Of a stretch of DNA of 64,000 nt, positions 61,831 through 64,000 are shown one piece after another. Location: positions 72,862,300 to 72,926,299 of the forward strand of contig CM049314.1 in assembly GCA_026874595.1 (NCBI GenBank). The letters are read 5' to 3'. Position 1 is the stretch's first letter. The number at the start of each line of letters is the position of its first letter. The notes under the pieces were generated by a model. It worked only from the letters and a program-made list of their open reading frames with translations. It did not search any database and was not told the origin of the DNA. Source of the DNA: Sipunculus nudus. Taxonomy: Eukaryota > Annelida > Sipuncula > Golfingiida > Sipunculidae. The position numbers and the translations under genes were made by a program.

Positions 61831-62240
61831 AATGTAAAGATTTTAACAATAACATCGGGCATTAAACCCATTAATCTTCAAAAGGTTTGTTATAATCTTT
61901 TGTTGTCCCCTGATATGCCATGTGGTTCCATTACCATGTGACGTGGACAACTCGGTTAATGTTCCCGTTAATGCGGGACTGCTCTTGTCTCCATCCGTTA
62001 TAAAGTTTCAGCCCGGTCAATCATCAGCACGTCAGAATGGGAACTGCATACCAAGAGTACATTTTGAGGAATATAGAGTTACTGGTTATCTTAAAATGAC
62101 TGGTCTATAAATTGTTTCATTAATAATATGAGACTTTCGCCATTGAAGATGTTCTTCGTTAACTAAGGACAAGGAAAAAAACATTTTATGTTTTTCTCTA
62201 TCGTTAACCAGCAAAATCCGCGAAGAAGAGCTCGAGAAAA

Positions 62241-63149
62241 ATGATGTACCACATCAACTTCTCAACTGCAATTGTATTGCTGATTGGAAGATCCCTGTTA
62301 GCCAAGAAATTGAAACATTTTCCGGATTCAAGAGTATCAGCTACTTCTCCCGTATTTACAACAAAATCTTCATTGAATAACTGTTTCTCTTTTTGCGCTA
62401 GCGATCCAAGGTGTTATTCCTTCGAGTGGCTTTCTGAAGAAAACATATGCCGCCTTTACAAGGAGGGTGAGAATGACGGGTCCTTCGTGAGTTCCGCACA
62501 CACTGACTTGTACATAGCTATGAACCCGCCCTGTGGATGGTATCTTGTGTTTCACGCCACCGCTGGTATTTCACAGAGTGTCGCTAATTTGTGGACGTCA
62601 CAAGGTGGTACCAATCTCACGTCATGGGACGGAAACCCGCCAAACCTCGCCACAAAAGCGACAAGTCATTACAAAAGTGGACTTGTGGACATTTGGGAAA
62701 CTCTGAATCCATCAGAGGCTAAGTTTGTGTTATATAAGAATGGCGATGAAGTTGTTCATTTCTTATTCAATGCTATCGGGAGTGACAAGATGAACTGGTT
62801 TTCACTTGATAGATTTCGCTCTGGTACCTATTCAGATATCAAAGTAAAAATGTTGTCACCATCCTGCACTGGTCTGGGATGTAAGTTTTCCATAATGGGC
62901 CACCCTGAGAACCCAGGAGGTGCACATCGAAGATTTCTTGTAAGCTGGTATTACAGCGGCTGTCCTAATGACATAGGCTGGATGATGGTGATAGAAAAAG
63001 ATACGCCTCATGATGTTTGTGATTTTGCAACTTCCAAATATAATACTTGGCCTGCGTTCATGTATTCTAAAACAGGACAAGCAGGGCGATTTGCTGATTC
63101 AACTGCAATGGAAACAGCCGACACTCTGGCTGTGTTTCTCAAGTTCTGA
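62241..63149 (+). CDS. A-type secreted PAN-like domain protein, intact (302 aa)
   Basis: Single-exon gene, function unknown. The start is ATGATG; the leading residues (FSTAIVLLIGRSLLA) form a signal peptide ending near residue 21. The PAN/apple-like core uses Cys-48, 52, 58 and 70 (NNCFSFCASDPRCYSFEW, then ENICRLYKEG). A conserved domain runs from Cys-98 (PPCGWYLVFHATAG) to the end, with W118, W129, SHYKSGLVDIWETLNP (142-157), SDKMNWF (181-187), Cys-209/214, RRF (230-232), GCPNDIGWM (240-248) and WPAFMYSK (270-277). Cysteine count and lack of another hydrophobic segment fit a secreted disulphide-bonded protein. It differs from the B-type gene at 17,540 mainly between residues 192 and 230 and near the C-terminus. 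The two broken relatives upstream, at 12,741 and 36,958, share its 5' flank. Confidence 0.9.
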   Translation: MMYHINFSTAIVLLIGRSLLAKKLKHFPDSRVSATSPVFTTKSSLNNCFSFCASDPRCYSFEWLSEENICRLYKEGENDGSFVSSAHTDLYIAMNPPCGWYLVFHATAGISQSVANLWTSQGGTNLTSWDGNPPNLATKATSHYKSGLVDIWETLNPSEAKFVLYKNGDEVVHFLFNAIGSDKMNWFSLDRFRSGTYSDIKVKMLSPSCTGLGCKFSIMGHPENPGGAHRRFLVSWYYSGCPNDIGWMMVIEKDTPHDVCDFATSKYNTWPAFMYSKTGQAGRFADSTAMETADTLAVFLKF

Positions 63150-63160
63150 ATTTCTTAGTA

Positions 63161-63166
63161 AATAAA
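63161..63166 (+). terminator. Possible polyadenylation signal
   Basis: AATAAA starts 12 bases after the stop codon of the A-type gene. That is close for a functional signal, and AATAAA is common by chance in this AT-rich DNA. It is the only canonical hexamer directly downstream that I noted. Confidence 0.3.
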
Positions 63167-64000
63167 ATTCACTATATATATTTATATGAAATATTTTTTA
63201 GTGTATATCTATTATACTTAAGATATTCCAGTAGTTATATATATAAGATATATTTGTTTATATTATAATAATATCAAAATATTTTTTTAAAAATGTATTG
63301 TTTGTTCATTAATTTCCTGTGTAAGCTTCTCCACAAAGCACATGTACAGTTATTGATTTTTGAGTATACTGTTACTGCCAAGCATAACAAAATGTGATAT
63401 GTTTGGACGTACGAGCGAAGCCTCAACTAGTGAGGTCTCATCTCATATATATATTATATTTCCGATGATTAACCGAACAGCTAATGAGGTTTAAAAATAA
63501 TTGGTTATCATTCTGAGAGGCCTAGCTGTTTTATTTTACATCGTAAAGAATTATCCAGACTTTAAGACTATTATCACATAATCCATCGTAATATTTGACC
63601 TTTTTAGAGGTTGATACAGAATCATCATCAATCATTCAATCTTTCAGCTTGACCTGACTGATAGATTGTGGAGGAGAACTAGATTTTATCTTCACTTTTA
63701 CTCATTCTTGATACTACAGGTACGCAGAATAGTAATTAAGTTATAGTTTTGTATTAGTTGTATTGTTCACTGGTTGCATGTAAAATTCTAACGTATAATT
63801 TAATCAAAAAAGCAACACTGTGTATCACATGCTACAGATTTTTACACTAGTTGTGTCTTTTGGCAATTATCGAATTTACATCCAAGTATATATATATAAC
63901 CAGGGATGTAGTAAATGAAAATTTTTTGAAAGAAATATCATTTGTTTCTTAAATCCATCTTCCTTTAGGTCTTTATGTGGCGTGAAATTTCCACTGTTAT
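63167..64000. other. 3' flank of the A-type gene
   Basis: No gene seen. AT-rich, with '(ta)n'-like patches near 63,170-63,260, 63,445 and 63,887. I could not see a clear match to 13,284 onward in unit 1. Confidence 0.45.

Larger units (their letters stand above)
54370..64000. repeat. Segmental duplication unit 3 (left part, runs off the window)
   Basis: Third direct copy, starting at 'tatcaaaggaatgcagtct' near 54,377. Blocks 54,370-55,340 match the unit starts. Blocks 55,355-57,000, 57,000-57,930 and 61,744-62,450 match later parts of units 1 and 2. Compared with the others it has lost about 1.6-2.3 kb at about 55,345, and it has gained about 3.7 kb, including a LINE relic, between 57,980 and 61,740. 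Confidence 0.82.

Overview
The window looks like AT-rich, repeat-dense nuclear DNA from an animal. There are only two intact protein genes in 64 kb, and the rest is long non-coding spacer, tRNA-derived SINEs, DNA transposons, a LINE relic and (AT)n microsatellites. The family of the two genes (a secreted PAN/apple-like domain followed by an uncharacterised C-terminal domain) and the style of the SINEs suggest a marine lophotrochozoan, most likely a mollusc. That placement is an inference; nothing in the window names the species. I see no sign of prokaryotic or organellar DNA.

Layout. Positions 1-3764 are a left flank with short tandem repeats, an (AT)n tract and no gene. From about 3,765 to the right edge the window is a tandem segmental duplication of one 24-27 kb unit: unit 1 (about 3,765-30,520), unit 2 (about 30,521-54,369) and the start of unit 3 (about 54,370 to the end). 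The units share an ordered series of matching blocks and differ mainly by insertions and deletions.

Genes. The payload of each unit is one or two members of the secreted PAN-like family. Unit 1 has a broken A-type copy (12,741-13,283) and an intact B-type copy (17,540-18,433). Unit 2 has one chimeric, decayed copy (36,958-39,211) with an A-type head, a divergent second PAN-like piece and a B-type tail, split by a 0.93 kb transposon. Unit 3 has an intact A-type copy (62,241-63,149). The ancestral unit probably carried an A-type gene followed by a B-type gene, so a B-type copy is expected just beyond the right edge. The intact genes are single-exon, with a signal peptide, four PAN-like cysteines and a roughly 200-residue conserved tail. 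A secreted, recognition-type or matrix role is only a guess.

Mobile DNA. Insertions can be dated relative to the duplication because the other unit often supplies an empty site. The clearest case is a 4.0 kb DNA transposon (39,838-43,866) with about 150-bp inverted termini and a 7-bp target duplication, sitting inside a SINE whose unit 1 counterpart is uninterrupted. Others are a 2.2 kb element in unit 1 (8,623-10,851), two Tc1/pogo-type non-autonomous elements (22,676-23,925 and 37,976-38,907), a head-to-head pair of a second tRNA-derived SINE bounded by (AT)n in unit 2, and a minus-strand EN+RT LINE relic in unit 3 (about 58,400-61,000).
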